NCBI GenBank assembly: GCA_033032175.1
Contig: CM065313.1
Coordinates: forward strand, 14,485,327 to 14,549,326
Direction: 5' to 3'
DNA length: 64,000 bases
Source: Saturnia japonica
Taxonomy: Eukaryota; Arthropoda; Insecta; Lepidoptera; Saturniidae
Made by a program: the position numbers and the translations under genes. This document shows positions 30,689-42,860 of the stretch, piece after piece. Numbering within the stretch: the stretch's first letter is position 1; the number at the start of each line of letters is the position of its first letter. The notes below the pieces were generated by a model. It made no database searches. It was not told the origin of the DNA and worked only from the letters and a program-made list of their open reading frames with translations.

Positions 30689-32287
30689 CACTCATCAAAA
30701 AAGTCTAAGCAACATGTACTAATTTAAATTTTAGGATGGTTCTTCACATTATAACGTTGTATTTTATTTTTAAAATAATATCTTTAGGGTTCTATGATGT
30801 AAAAATAACAGCTGTTGTCTTTATAAGTTCTTTTAATAACAGAAATGAACAATATTAGAATATACTGTAGAAACTAAGATACATAAGAAACTAAACTTTT
30901 TTCTTACAAAATGAAATTTCTAAAGAAAATGTATTTATTGTGAAAGAATAGAACAATTTAATACAAAGTATGGGCTCCTCTGCTATTCAGAACTTGTCGG
31001 CAACGATTATTCATTGAATTAATGAGACTGTTTATGTCATCTTGCGGTATTCGCTCCCAATGGAATTGTAGCAAATCCTTCAGCTGTTGGGTTGTTGTCG
31101 CTCCATCCAAGTCCTTCAAAACACGTCTCTGGAGCATGTCCCATGCGTGCTCGATGGGGTTGAGATCTGGCGATTGTGCAGGCCAGGGCAATACCCGGAT
31201 GTTCTCCGTTGCAAAGTATTCACTGGTTCGCCGAGCTGTATGTGAACGCGCATTGTCATGCATTAACCTAAAATCGGAGCCAAAGGTTTGTGCAAATGGG
31301 TAGACATAAGGTCTGAGAATATCCTCAATGTAATTTTCAGCATTCATGTTTCCATTTACAAAAACGAGCTCAGTTCGCCTGTTCTTCATAATACCCACCC
31401 ATAACATAACTGTTGAACCGCTGTATGGATGAACTTCCTGAACGCACCTGAGCCTTTCAGTATATCCGGGCCGACGATACACTCGCACCCTTCTTGTATC
31501 AGGCTTAAACCCGAACCGCGACTCATCGGAAAACATAATTATATCCCATTGTTCCTGGGTCCATGTTATGCGTTCTCTACACCATTCATATCGACGAGCG
31601 CGATTCCCGTGACGTATCGGTGGGCACCTGATTGGGCGTCGAGCTCGTAGGCCGTACCCATGCAGTCGATTTCGCACAGTTTGAGGACTTACATCAACAC
31701 CACTTGAAATTTGTAGCCTCAAACTTATCTCTCGAGCGGTTAACATCGGCTGGCGTCTTGCAGTCAGTTGTATGTACCAGTCTTGTTGAGTGGTTGTACT
31801 CCTTTTACGGCCTGGATACTGTTCAGCGGGTTCTCCTGTATTATTGTAGCGCTGCCAAAGACGACAAATAACACTTCTATGAATGCCAAAATGTCGAGAT
31901 ACCTGAGATTGATTACTTCCCGCTTGCAACATCCCTACAGCTCTTTGCATTTCATCTGCCATCAAATGACGTCGCTTCATGACGCAAAGAATATCTAACA
32001 ATTCAATTTTGCCGCTAACTTTATTTAAATGGTTGGTAAAATTATAAAATCAAGACTAAACGTAGCAATTAAAACGCACTTAAATTCAAACAAATTCGCA
32101 GTCATTTGAATTTTATGAAAAAACAAATCATAATCAAATATTTTTTTTACAACCAGCCAGTATGTCATCAATAACAAAAAAGTTTACTTACCTACGCACT
32201 TTGTTTGAGTAAATATTTAGAAATTAATTAATATAAATGGAAAAATTTGCAATATCACGCATCTTGCTAAGACTTTTTTGATGTCTG
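30689..32287 (-). mobile_element. intact Tc1-like transposon
   Basis: 1599 bp. The ends match as inverted repeats: left CACTCATCAAAAAAGTCTAA, right (minus strand) CAGACATCAAAAAAGTCTTA, with TA on both sides (30687-30688 and 32288-32289). It carries one uninterrupted transposase gene. All parts needed for self-movement appear present, so it may be active or recently so. I did not find a clear second inner repeat of the IR/DR type. Confidence 0.92.
30958..32001 (-). CDS. Tc1-like DD34E transposase
   Basis: 347 residues, full length for the family. The N-terminal paired-like DNA-binding region has two helix-turn-helix units (about residues 15-55 and 88-120) separated by a basic GRKRS linker. 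The catalytic domain has Asp159 in MFSDESRFGF, Asp249 in MHDNARSHTA and Glu284 in SPDLNPIEHAWD, giving exactly the DD34E spacing. Start: ATG 32001 is first; the Met at 31980 (MKRRHL) is an equally good start. No stop or frameshift was found. The enzyme would cut at the terminal repeats and insert at TA. Confidence 0.95.
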   Translation of the reverse strand: MLDILCVMKRRHLMADEMQRAVGMLQAGSNQSQVSRHFGIHRSVICRLWQRYNNTGEPAEQYPGRKRSTTTQQDWYIQLTARRQPMLTAREISLRLQISSGVDVSPQTVRNRLHGYGLRARRPIRCPPIRHGNRARRYEWCRERITWTQEQWDIIMFSDESRFGFKPDTRRVRVYRRPGYTERLRCVQEVHPYSGSTVMLWVGIMKNRRTELVFVNGNMNAENYIEDILRPYVYPFAQTFGSDFRLMHDNARSHTARRTSEYFATENIRVLPWPAQSPDLNPIEHAWDMLQRRVLKDLDGATTTQQLKDLLQFHWERIPQDDINSLINSMNNRCRQVLNSRGAHTLY

Positions 32288-32879
32288 TATATATATATCT
32301 CTCCCAAGGATCACCTACAATAAGCATATAACCGGGAGCGGAGCTAGCAAGATTCGCGCGTGTGCCCGTTTGACGGCATTCTGTAGTCCACGCGAGCAAA
32401 GTCGCGGGCACAGCTAATATATAATATAATTGTATAATTAGGATCCATAAAGACTTTAAGTTAAATTTCCTCCGGGAAACACATCAAAGAGAAAATGGTA
32501 TTAGCAACTTATAGAATTTTAAACTTAATAAAAGCATATATAATCGAGTTTATTCGAAAGTTAAGATACTTTTAATGGAAGTAAATATTCATTTAATCTT
32601 TACTAATATTTTAAAGTTAAGAGTTTGTTTTTTGCTTGAATGCGCTAATCTTTGGGAACTAACAGTTTAATTTGAAAAATTATCTTTGCACACTACTAAC
32701 TGGTAACACTTCGTCTGCTAAAATATAGACATATAAGCAAGTAAGTATTTATTTAATGATATCCCTTTTCTAAACATGTCCCGGGTACTTTTACATAAAT
32801 ATATATGGTGCAAGCGATATCTCTGACAAATATTGTAAATCTGCCAACGATTTAGTTTTTTATTATTATTATTGTAGCT
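32288..32879. other. intergenic with an RTE tail
   Basis: No gene. About 32335-32415 is an RTE-like tail (TAGTCCACGCGAGCAAAGTC then GCGGGCACAGCTAATA), similar to 48030-48125. Confidence 0.55.
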
Positions 32880-33530
32880 CAGCAAAGTGACGGTACTGTT
32901 CCTGATGGTACGCATAGGAAAATCCAAACACAACGGCGACCACCGAGAGATCGAAATCCATCAACGGTCACCGCTGTCATGCAGGCCTGCATAAATATAT
33001 CTTCACGTTACGCTTGAAGAAGCCGATGTCATAAGAAGGAGGAACACGTAATTTTAATTCCAAAGATAATTTTATTTATATTAATTTAAAATATTAGGAT
33101 TATTTTTTCTTCCAATTTTCTTTTGTCAAATTATAATAATAATATGATTGTTCCTGTTGGTTACTACTATTTTAATTTAAATTAAAACGTTCCACAGCTC
33201 CACGTCAATGACAAAGATAAGACATTGAGCACTAACAACGATACATACGGTAGAACACGCGCAGCGAGGCGATGTTCCTGCGCAGTTGAAGCGGTTCGAT
33301 GTATTTGGTAACGTCTGTATCATTAACACTACGGACAGAAAGTCTCTGCAACCTGTTCAAAGCATCGACGAGATATTTTACGGATCCATCCCAGAGATGC
33401 GAAAAATATTCCATAAACGGCCTTTGTGTCTTGTAAAGAAGATACCGTTGACCTCTGCTGCATTCGCATTACGTAAGATTCGCCAGTTAACAGATATTGC
33501 TACTACTAGGCTTACTTTCATAGCTTAATA
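32880..33530 (-). pseudogene. CR1/Jockey-group LINE 3' fragment
   Basis: The minus strand encodes MEYFSHLWDGSVKY, LNRLQRLSVR and LQLRRNIASLRVFYRMYRC (33414-33232), the C-terminal region after the RT domain of a lepidopteran non-LTR element. Further down, PPSYDIGFFKRNVK (about 33040-33000) is the usual end of that protein. Stops and frame changes lie between. This is a 5'-truncated dead copy; the same family recurs at 44090-44290 and 63115-63575. Confidence 0.75.
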
Positions 33531-34595
33531 TATTATGGTATTCTGCTGTAGGGTTCAGCAGCTGAGGTATATAGAATATTTATTTTACTAAAGAGGGCAA
33601 TTCGTGCAATCTACAACTTGAGACTTCGCGAATCACTAAAGAAATAATTCCAGAAATATAATATATTAAGTTTGCCCCCCCAATACATCTTGGATAACTT
33701 AATGTACTACTGTGTACTTGGAGGGGACCTAGACTAGTGTTGTTCCTCTGCTCAGCACCCGTTTATTATGCAATATAATTTTATTACTTTCATCCTGTTA
33801 TTTTATTTTACTCATATTATTCCAATTCATTAAAATCTCGTGTATAAAATTTAATTAAAATCGGTTGAGAATTAATTAATAAATTGATTCATAAAGGTTA
33901 GTCTACAATTATTACACTAATATTGCAATAAATTAATGTGATATATGGACTACGTTAAGTATAACAATTTCTTACAGAAAAACACAGTATGGAAATATAA
34001 TTGTTATTAATAAAATGAAATCGCAAGGATTTCAATAAAAATTTGAGTTTATAAAATTATGTTTTTCTTACAATTTCTTACACAATTATTCATAATAATT
34101 GTAATAATTATGGCATAACATAATTTATGTTTCCTTTTAACCAAATTTAATCGAATTCTTTTGAGAATTAAGGTCAGGTAGTTTTGGAGATACCGTCATT
34201 CATCAGTCAGAGGTATTTTTGTAAAACGCTTAGATATACCTCGATATTTTTATTCAATGCATTGAAAACATCGATGTTTTTATTTGATGCATTGTAAAAC
34301 ATCGATGTCGATACAACTTTACAACGCATTAAATAAATAAAAAAAACGTCGATCTCGATGTATTTTTTTATAATGACCATCCCTAGACAACAGTAGTATC
34401 GAATGAGGTATCGATACCTGATTGAGTACTTGGTATCGATCAAAGGACGGTCATCCCTAGTTCTAGTTTATAGTAAGGGGTGCGGTTCGAGTTTCACCTT
34501 ATTTTACTGTTAGATACATGGAACCAAACGAATTGTCCTTTTAAAAATCGGACACTAGCTAGATTAACATTAAGTTAAATAAATAATAAGTGTCT
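33531..34595. other. intergenic
   Basis: A+T-rich. Repeated ATCGATGTTTTTATT-like units at 34240-34440 (ACATCGATGTTTTTATTTGA and similar) form a degenerate local repeat. No gene seen. Confidence 0.5.
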
Positions 34596-34599
34596 GTCT

Positions 34600-36864
34600 G
34601 TTACCGAAGCGAAGCGGAGTCGCAACGAATAACTAACTAAAGGGTTCTTCTCTCACCGTTATGGTGAGGGGCTACCGCTCCAGGACTATGCCCTCTATCG
34701 GTGGCAATAATTGACACCCGCGTCAGCGGGTGCTTCTTCACTTGAGGTAGACGCCCAAATCGGGAGACACCAGTGGCTTGCTAGTTAATGGATTTTCCTT
34801 AGCCACCTACTAGTTGTAGGGGCTAGGCTCAGTGCGGTTCGCGCGCGTGGTTTTCCTCGTCTTCAAACTGAATCAATGACGATTTCTTACAGGACTCTTC
34901 GAATTTGGGTCATCAGCTCTACTCCGCCGCTCTCTCTTGCGTACGGCTTCTATGGTGTCTTTGAAGGTCTTCTCGATTTGCACCAGAAATTCTATGTCTT
35001 AAGTGCTTGTAATTTAGGCGGGTTCAGATGGCACTTTAGTGCCGTAGTCATCTACTTTCCTCTTCAGCTGTTAGTGAGTAGTGTCTTGCCTCCACGCACC
35101 ACCGGGTCATTGGCCTGCGCCATCAGTGACGATGATGCCACCTCTTTTACAGTTGTTAGCAGACGTAATTTTCTTCCTCTGTATTCTGGCCTTCTTCTTG
35201 ACGTCCTCGACACTGCATCTACGCGTTTGTTGCGCACCTCTGCGCGAAACACCGAGCAATTCGTGAAGTTGACTTGTTGTGCTCTGCCACAGTTTGCGTA
35301 GGTCGAGGGTTCGTCTATGGGTCGTCTGCAGTATTGTGCATAGTGCGGGCCCCCGCACCGGACGTAGGCGAGTTCTTTGTGGCATTTCTGGGAGTTATGC
35401 CTGAAAAGCTGGCATCTATGGCATTGAGCGAGGCCAGTTTTGCCCCGCCAGGATTCTATCTGTACCCCTCTCATGCACAGCAACTCGTCGATGGTGTATA
35501 TTGTTGGGGTGGTTTGGTTTGACCTTCTGATCGCTGCGTGAAAAATGCGCCCGCTCCGAACCCCCAGCCTGTATGCCTAGTTATTTGTTCCTTTCTCTCT
35601 AAGGCGGCTGCTACGTTATAAGGGTTTGTATCCGCTGAGAGCCGTCTAATTGCGCACTTTTCTCCTCCGGCAGCGAGCACGAGAACCACGAGATGTTCTT
35701 GGGCTCCTCCAGCTTGATTAGGTAGTCTTATATTGCTCGGTACTCTTCTTCTTCTCGAGGCTGGAAGCACACTCTGGACCCGTTAGGGTGCGCATTCGGT
35801 TGCTTATTTAGTATCCCTGTTAGGTTTTCTAAATGGTAATTCCATCTTGGTAGCTTGTCTACTACTACTAATGGAGGATATCTTGTCTTTCTCGGTGGCC
35901 GCTGTTGTACATTATTCATACTCAAGCTTGCCGTGGCCGTTTTCTACGTAGCTATCTTCGCGTATGTAGGCGACCTACGTAGGTCTGTACCAGGAAGGCA
36001 GGCGGCCGGCTCGACGCAGAAGGAGCGGAACCTGTGGTCTTCTCAACCACGGGTCTCGGCATTCGTGGCTCTAAAATGGCCTTAGTAGTGGCGATCACTT
36101 TTTCTTAGGATACGGGAGCGGACGGGACGGAAGGATGCGTACAGCGTCCCGTTCCTCTCTCTTCCTCATCCGCCTCACGCCGCTCATGATCGGGGTCTCT
36201 ACTAAGACGTCCGAGTGACGCAAGCTCTAAAGCCGCCCTTGTCTTTTAAAAAAAGCTTCTTTCCCTTCGCCTCGGCCTCCCGCAAATGCAAGTATAGCGC
36301 CATCCTATGACGCATGTCGCCCGTCATTACTGACGGATGCACGACGCCACGAGAGCAGGACGGCGCCACCATCGAGGCAACAAGTGGCCAAGATGCATGC
36401 ACCGAGGTAGGCCATTCTCCTCATACTGGGCCACGGGTGACAAACACGCGGGTGATGGAGTGGGGGGGTTTTGGCGTTTGGCCAATGACAGCAGTTGTTA
36501 TTCCACTGGGCTTCTTCTCAGTTTTCATTGGGCGTTCTTGTTTGGATTTCATTTGGGCTGGTTCGATGTCAATATGGCTGCTGCTTGGGGTCTTCGGTTT
36601 TCTAAGTGTAGCGGATTCTTCGATGGCCTTAGGCACGCTTGGGGTTGTAGATTTCCTCTCGGTTTGGTCCTGAAAAGGGCCTTTGGCGGCTTTTTGGCCC
36701 TGAGAAAGCCATGCAGCAAGTGGCGATCACTTGAGCGAAACGCGTCGCAAGCTAGTAGACTATCATCACTAGGCGATACGTCGCGGTGGAAGGTTATCTT
36801 CCACGGACAATATTCGCGTACGGAGCTCTGCGCACGACGACGGGCCAGGTGATCTGCAACAAAC

Positions 36865-36866
<2 letters not shown>
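34600..36866 (-). pseudogene. Jockey-type LINE: 5' region and ORF1, decayed
   Basis: A GC-rich island on the minus strand. ORF1 is in pieces: N-terminal parts at 36636-36421 and 36402-36202 (MALYLHLREAEAKGKK), then 35925-35471, then 35483-35064 with three zinc-knuckle-like motifs CHRCQLFRHNSQKC, CGGPHYAQYC and CGRAQQVNFTNC, as in Gag-like ORF1 proteins of the Jockey and I groups. The second and third knuckles have lost ligands. Several frame changes make it dead. No ORF2 follows, so the copy lacks its 3' part. The sequence at 34713-34730 forms a perfect CACCCGC/GCGGGTG hairpin. Confidence 0.75.
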
Positions 36867-36867
<1 letters not shown>

Positions 36868-36903
<36 letters not shown>

Positions 36904-37944
36904 CTGACGACACTGTTAGCCTTAGTGGCCCTATCGTCAAACAGAGCCGCTGCGGCTTTTACAGCTTCACCGGACTTGGGGGCGAGCGCTTAGGGCACTC
37001 AGCCGCGAAAGTTTGTGACGACCCGCACGAGGGTGCCAGAGTGGCCGAACCTCGGCTCGGGCGGTCGTCGCGAATGCGAAAAAGTCGCGATCTAACTAAT
37101 TCCCTAATCTTATGAGAATTCGAGCTAACTAATATATACTCATATGCACGTTCCCCTCCTCCTGGGAGGAAGGAGTGGACCATGCGTATGTGTATTTAAT
37201 AATCGGAATGGTTTTTCTACACTAACTAGCGCAATAGTCTAACTAGCGCAAAAAAAGAAAAAAAAGGTCCCTTACAGAACCTATGTACCTGTGTGGTGTG
37301 CACGTGTGTGTGTTCATACGTGTGTAATGTTGTGTGTGGGTAACTAAGTGTTGCACGTATAGTGTCACTTTGTATCGCGCGGGCGGCTGCCTGACCCAAG
37401 GGCTTCACACCGAGGAACGGACCTAGGCTTGGGTTGCCGCTAGAGAGGGTGGACGTGACGGGTGTGCGGGAGCGAAGTTGACCGCCCGTCCTCTGCGGAG
37501 AGAACGGTGGTTACGCGGGCGTGGGCGGTGGCACGCTCTGTTTGGAGAGACGGTGTCGGCGTAGAACGCGTTAGCTTTTTCGGTTTGGTCGGGCGGGTCA
37601 GTGAATATATTACGCGGCCGGCGTTTTCTCCGGCAGGCGTTGGGGTCGGGAACATAAGAAGCTGCCGCTTTTATTAAGGGGTTCGCGTGGTTCGACGCGG
37701 TGTCGAAATACGAGCGAGAAAGGTGTTTGGCGTATGCATGTATCGAGGGAAGGTCCATATCTCTATGGAGATCCTCCATACGAACAAACCAGGGGGCACC
37801 GGTGAGGCGGTGAAGAAACTTGTTCTGGATGGCTTGTAAGCGTTCCCAGTTATAACTTGGCATATGTGCGAACGCAACGCAGCTATATGTCATGATCGGA
37901 CGGATACACATCTTGTAGAGCGTAAGCTTGTGTCTCGTGGACAT
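36868..37944 (-). pseudogene. Jockey-type LINE: ORF2 C-terminus, 3' UTR, poly-A
   Basis: The minus strand encodes LYKMCIRPIMTYSCVAFAH, LQAIQNKFLHRLTGAPWF and ASYVPDPN (37944-37423), the post-RT region of Jockey-type ORF2. A 3' UTR of about 520 bp and a poly-A (plus-strand T run of about 30 bp, 36868-36899) follow. The copy is 5'-truncated. Its 3' UTR motif (TTACAGCTTCACCGG and TGTTAGCCTTAG on the plus strand) recurs at 41172-41262. It ends exactly where the other Jockey piece begins. Confidence 0.85.
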
Positions 37945-38195
37945 TTTGCTTGCAGCACATAACAGAGGATGTAGTCGGGCGAGGGCAACAAACGAACATG
38001 TAAGAAAGGATGTCTTGAAATATGATATACGAAACTATACCTAGTTTCAAAAGTGTTCAGCGCCATCTTGTAACACGTGTACAAATTACATCAAAGTTGC
38101 CAAGTCGTATATAATTGTATACTAAAATTGTATAATTTGTTATTTCACGTATACAGTTTGTATAGCAAATTGCCCTGTAGCTATAATCTATATGA

Positions 38196-39285
38196 ATAAA
38201 ACGATAGAAGTGTGCCGTTCTGCGTGCATCACGCAAAAACTACTGGATAGATTTTGATCAATTTTATTTTCTTCTACAACTTAGATACTAGGCCCTTGTT
38301 TAAAAAAGAATTATCATGATATCTTCATGTGCAATACTTCTATAGCCAACGCGTGCAGAGCAACGGCCACAGCTAGTTGGATATAAAAATAAGAATTCTC
38401 TCCTCTCCTCTCTGTACATCTACTGAAAATGATAATAACTGTATACATATAATTGAATACTGTAAAACAATTTAAAAAATATAAATAAGATGTTGATAAA
38501 CCCGATCGAGTTTCTTGTCGGTTCTTCTCGATGGCTGGGATGTTTTCCGAACTGGTGGTAGTGTTTTGACATTCATAAGTGCCTTCTTGGGGCCTAAATT
38601 GAATAAAAGATATTTTGATTTGATTTGATTTAATGTAAGTACTATTATCGTACTGCTCACGTGTATGCGATAAGTGATATTTTCTGTATTATGTGTAGTG
38701 TGAATTCAGCAAATACTACTTATTTCATTCAACATAAGATTTTTGAAATTATTCTTTCTGTATGTAATTAATCATCATAGATTTGTTGTCATCATACCTA
38801 GCCACGTGACCTGCCCTCTTCCATTTCCTTTGTAGCGAGAATGTTAGAACGTCCGTAACTTTGGTTTTCTTACGGATATCCGCATTCCTCACCTTGTCTT
38901 TGATTTTTAAACCCATGATGCTTCTTTTTATTCGTCTTTGAGTGGTCCAACCCTCCAAGGAAAATCACTGTAACACATCATACACCTATGGTAAACATAA
39001 ATATGTTATATAGTTACGTTTTGTATTTTGTAACTTTAATATATATATGATAAAATGATTGATGTTTGCCGTTGTGTGCGCATCACGTAAAAACTGAAAG
39101 ATTTTGACCAATTTGGTTTTTTATTTTACTCCTTAGGTAATTGGTCATTATCAGAAATAAAACTATCATGAAAACTTTATTCAATAACAAGTTATTAAAG
39201 TTTTAAGAAAGTGCGATTTTTATAAGCACTACGCTTTCTTCTGACGCCCACGCGAACGGAGCCGCAGGTACAGCTAGTTTATTAA
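38196..39285 (+). repeat. two RTE-tailed short repeats
   Basis: Copies at 38196-38380 and 39050-39285, each with GCATCACGCAAAAACT or GCATCACGTAAAAACT near the start and an ACAGCTAGTT end. The stretch between them is A+T-rich with no gene; the short frame at 38958-38749 is not supported. Confidence 0.65.
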
Positions 39286-39589
39286 TACAAATTAACTTTA
39301 TATCGCTGAGAGGATTACCTCTTATTTTATTCAAACGAACTCATAAAACCACGGTTATAAAATATCTCACTGGAAGTTAATGAGTATTATAATTAAAAGT
39401 TAATCTTGTTAGTTATAATTAGTTCTCGGTGAGAAGTGTCTCGTAGCTCGTAAATCGACACTTTGGCTTATCTGGATTAATCTCAATTGCCTTAACTATT
39501 AATTATTATTGTAATATTTTATATGTCTAGGTATATAATGTACTCGTTAACTAAATTCCTTGATTAATCTGAGATAAATTTTGAATAAA

Positions 39590-40308
39590 TGAATCTTCTA
39601 TTTATTTAGAAGAAGTTTAGACATTTCTACGGATGAACTGACTCTGATGAAGTACGGCTTCAGGAACCTGGTAATTATTACCTGAACCTGGAATAGGGGC
39701 CTGGAGATTTTCAACATGAATGTGGTAGGCCGGCATTAGAAAATGCCCTACCACAATTTTATGGTGACTCAGTGCACGCACTGTCTGTACATCTTTATAA
39801 ATATCTTTTGTTTTAAACTAAGAGACTTTACAGATATCTGCATACTTAAGACTGTTTATTTTTCTCTATGCGACTCTCTTCTGACTTATTATTGCATACC
39901 GGCTTGACATGGTGCTGGTGCATCTAAGACTGCCATGCTAAAATTATAGAGAGCTCAAAGAGCCGTTTTGAAGGTAATCCTGTCAAAACCTAGGCGATAT
40001 TCTACTGCACAACTTTACTCTGATTGTGGGATGTTATCACTAAGACGGTTGTTTGTGCAAAGGCTTACGTTACGAAAGCACTCTGAATGTATTTTGAAAA
40101 TGATAATTTTAACAGCCTTAGATATATGTTTTTTCTCTGCCAAAATATAGGACAAAATTTGCAGAAACACAATACTGGTTCCTCAGTTCTAGAATTTGTA
40201 ACAAAATCAATAAAAAAATAAAATATGTTTCATGTAAATAGACAAAAATTTTAAATGAAATTAAAAAAATGGATTCTTACACTAAACTATAATGACACTG
40301 TACTCCTA
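39590..40308. other. SINE fragment and intergenic
   Basis: 39690-39780 shares GATTTTCAACATGAATGTGG and AAAATGCCCTACCA with the SINE at 42545-42860. The rest holds no gene; the 60-codon frame at 39968 is not supported. Confidence 0.5.
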
Positions 40309-40380
40309 GCCGGAACATTTTTGCACTATCGTATAGTTAACGTGATAGAATAGTAATGCATAGTTAAAATTTGTATACAA
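40309..40380 (+). repeat. repeat block shared with 19396-19465
   Basis: About 70 bp starting TAGCCGGAACATTTTTGCAC, nearly the same as at 19398 apart from a 4-base insertion and a few changes. Origin unknown. Confidence 0.7.
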
Positions 40381-42544
40381 ACTGAACAACTCCTGTTAGC
40401 TAACTAATATGCGCTTATCATTCAATCTCTCATTTCTTGCAATTAGAACTTTTCTAACTTACAATCAACCTCCTATTCATATTTACCCACGCACACATAC
40501 ACATCTCGCACACTCAACTCTTAGCACTAACAAGTAAGTATTAAATATCCATATAGTAAAAATAAATAGATTCTTAGAGAATAATGTTTTGCTGTAATTT
40601 TTTACGCTGCACGATGACTTTCATTTTTTCCCACTATATTTGTGTTCTATTTATTACACTGTAAAAAATCTGACATTTAAGATACAGGATCTCCTAGTTT
40701 GGGCATCAGGGCATGCAAAATTGTAAAATTTATTATTATTATGCTACCAGTGAGACATTGCTTCTAATATCTGAAGTAAGTAGGTAATTCGTGTAGCTAC
40801 GTATGTTTTTAACTGAAAAGTTTCAAACTAAGATAGAAACTGCTATACTACGGTATAAATGATTAATACAAGCTGTTGTGAAGTTGTTTTCGTTTGTTTA
40901 AATTGCAAGCAATGGGTCGCATCAATCACGTAAATATTGATATGATTATGTGTAACTAACCAGCGCCCGCACTCCCATAATGATAAGAGTTTCAAAGTTT
41001 CAACCGGTCGTACTAATACGAACTCTTTATATTATCCCTTACAATTAAAAATACAGGAGCTGCTTCATTTAGCTTAATTATTTTTCAATACGACTCTTCC
41101 AAAAATCTCTTTAGACACATAATAACAGCTCAATATAATAAACAGATACTTATTATGAAAAAGAACTTTTTTTCTGACTGATTATACTGTTAGCCTTAGA
41201 GGCCCTATCCAAAAACAGAGTCGCCGATGCCTTTTACAGCTTCACCGGAGAAAAAGGACATAAAATTCTTTAGATTTATATCTCTAATACCACAAAATAA
41301 TCTAGTACTACGCAAATATATATTAATAAATATGTAGTTTTTACAAGTTTTTACAGGTCCATTACGAACAAAACAAAACAAGAATGATTAATGCACATTG
41401 CACATGCACAAATTACTCGAGTTTATTAATAAATCCAATAGAAAAAAGAAATTTCAGTTTTACCAAATTTTTCTATTTTCTGGGAATCTTTTCATATTTT
41501 TTTTACCTAAAAACTTCATTCGGAATATTTCAAACATTAGACTAAACAGAAGAATTAGCCCAATCGGTCAAACCGTTTTAAAGTGATGCGCTTACCGATG
41601 AACAGCGTTTAATTATACATATAAATAACATAATTATCCCTTAAAATCCACTTCGAGTAAATGCTCGATAATTAATGTTATCATTCATATCAAATACAAT
41701 ACATACTGTAGAGCCAAACACAAAACGCCCCACTAACACATAATGTAATTATGCTACAACGTTCTTTAAAATAACAAATGAACGAATCAAATTATATCGT
41801 AATTAATTTTACAGAGAAACAGTTCAATAGCACAGGTTTCCATTGTTCATTTATAAAGATTATTTTTATAATTCCCATGAACGGTAATTTTATTAAAAGC
41901 AATTGAAAAAGGGGTATTCTACGCTAAGCGCACAGGTAAAAAATTTTGATGTTTCCGATTTTAGTATTTTTTTACAGTAGACAGCCTGATTAACGATTCA
42001 CAGAACTTTGAAGTTTTGAGTAATCGACAGATATGTGCTATATCTAACGTGAATATTCAGTTTTAAAGTTACAATAAAATAAATTATGCAGTCCACTGCT
42101 ACATACAGGATACATGCTTCATTTATTGAACTTTTTATCTGCATTTTTGGATATTAAGAAAAATATTTTCTTGGAAGAGAAATAAGTTTTGAAATTTGCA
42201 TTTTACAAAATTTATACTCTTAAATTGTTTTCATTTATTTTCTAAGAAAAACTAATAGTGTGTAAACAATCCTTGCTAATTTTCATAATAGGCGTAGAAG
42301 TGATTTTAGGAACTAGACTGTTTACAGAGACGAAGTGCGGCTGCCGACGCTAAAACATTTGCAATTTTGTGATTAATTAATGTTGCTTCGCATATCTAAA
42401 TATCGAAAACTACTTAATTTCATTTATTCCAAGGGAAAAGACTTTTAATACTATTCTCACGTAGATAATATCATTGGGAGAAGACAGAATATTTGAGAAG
42501 AAGAACTTTTAATAGTGTTGTTTGTTTTATCGTCACTTTTTTTA
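40381..42544. other. A+T-rich intergenic with a LINE end
   Basis: No gene. 41172-41262 (minus) is the end of the Jockey 3' UTR also seen at 36898-36980, next to a short T run. Other sequence is unremarkable. Confidence 0.55.
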
Positions 42545-42860
42545 TCATTATAGGTTTAGCGTTGTGATCACTATCTCACCTGATCTTAAGTGACTACGTG
42601 GCCCAAGATGATAGCACGCTAAGCCTAGTGGAAAACTGGCTCTCAAGTACAATTGCCGGAACACACCAATTAGTGTTTGACGACAGATTTTCAACATGAG
42701 GGTGGTAGCTAGCCAAGCAGTCAATAGAAAAAGCCCTATCATTATGTTATGGTCCCATCACGATGTTTTCCTTCACCGAAAGCTCAGGCTCATTGCAGGG
42801 ATTCGAACTCACGTCGATCGACACGGAGTCCGTATACGCTACTAACTGACTCATTATTGC
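42545..42860 (-). repeat. tRNA-derived SINE
   Basis: The minus strand has GTATACGGACTCCGTGTCGA then GAGTTCGAATCCCTGCAA, a good RNA polymerase III B box (GGTTCGAATCC-like), close to its 5' end. A body with GGGCTTTTTCTATTGAC follows. About 300 bp. Confidence 0.65.

Noticed and set aside
31022..31998. Plus-strand frames across the Tc1 gene
   Set aside because: They are antisense to the intact transposase.
34713..34730. GC hairpin as a transcription terminator
   Set aside because: It lies in a dead LINE in eukaryotic DNA; bacterial-type terminators do not apply.
34876..37115. Many plus-strand open frames in the GC-rich block
   Set aside because: They are shadows of the minus-strand Jockey pieces; GC-rich sequence has few stops.
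38749..38958. 69-codon minus-strand frame starting MEGWTTQRRIKR
   Set aside because: Resembles the end of a lepidopteran reverse-transcriptase-like repeat (TKVTDVL, WKRAGHVARY), but it is too short and isolated to annotate as a gene.
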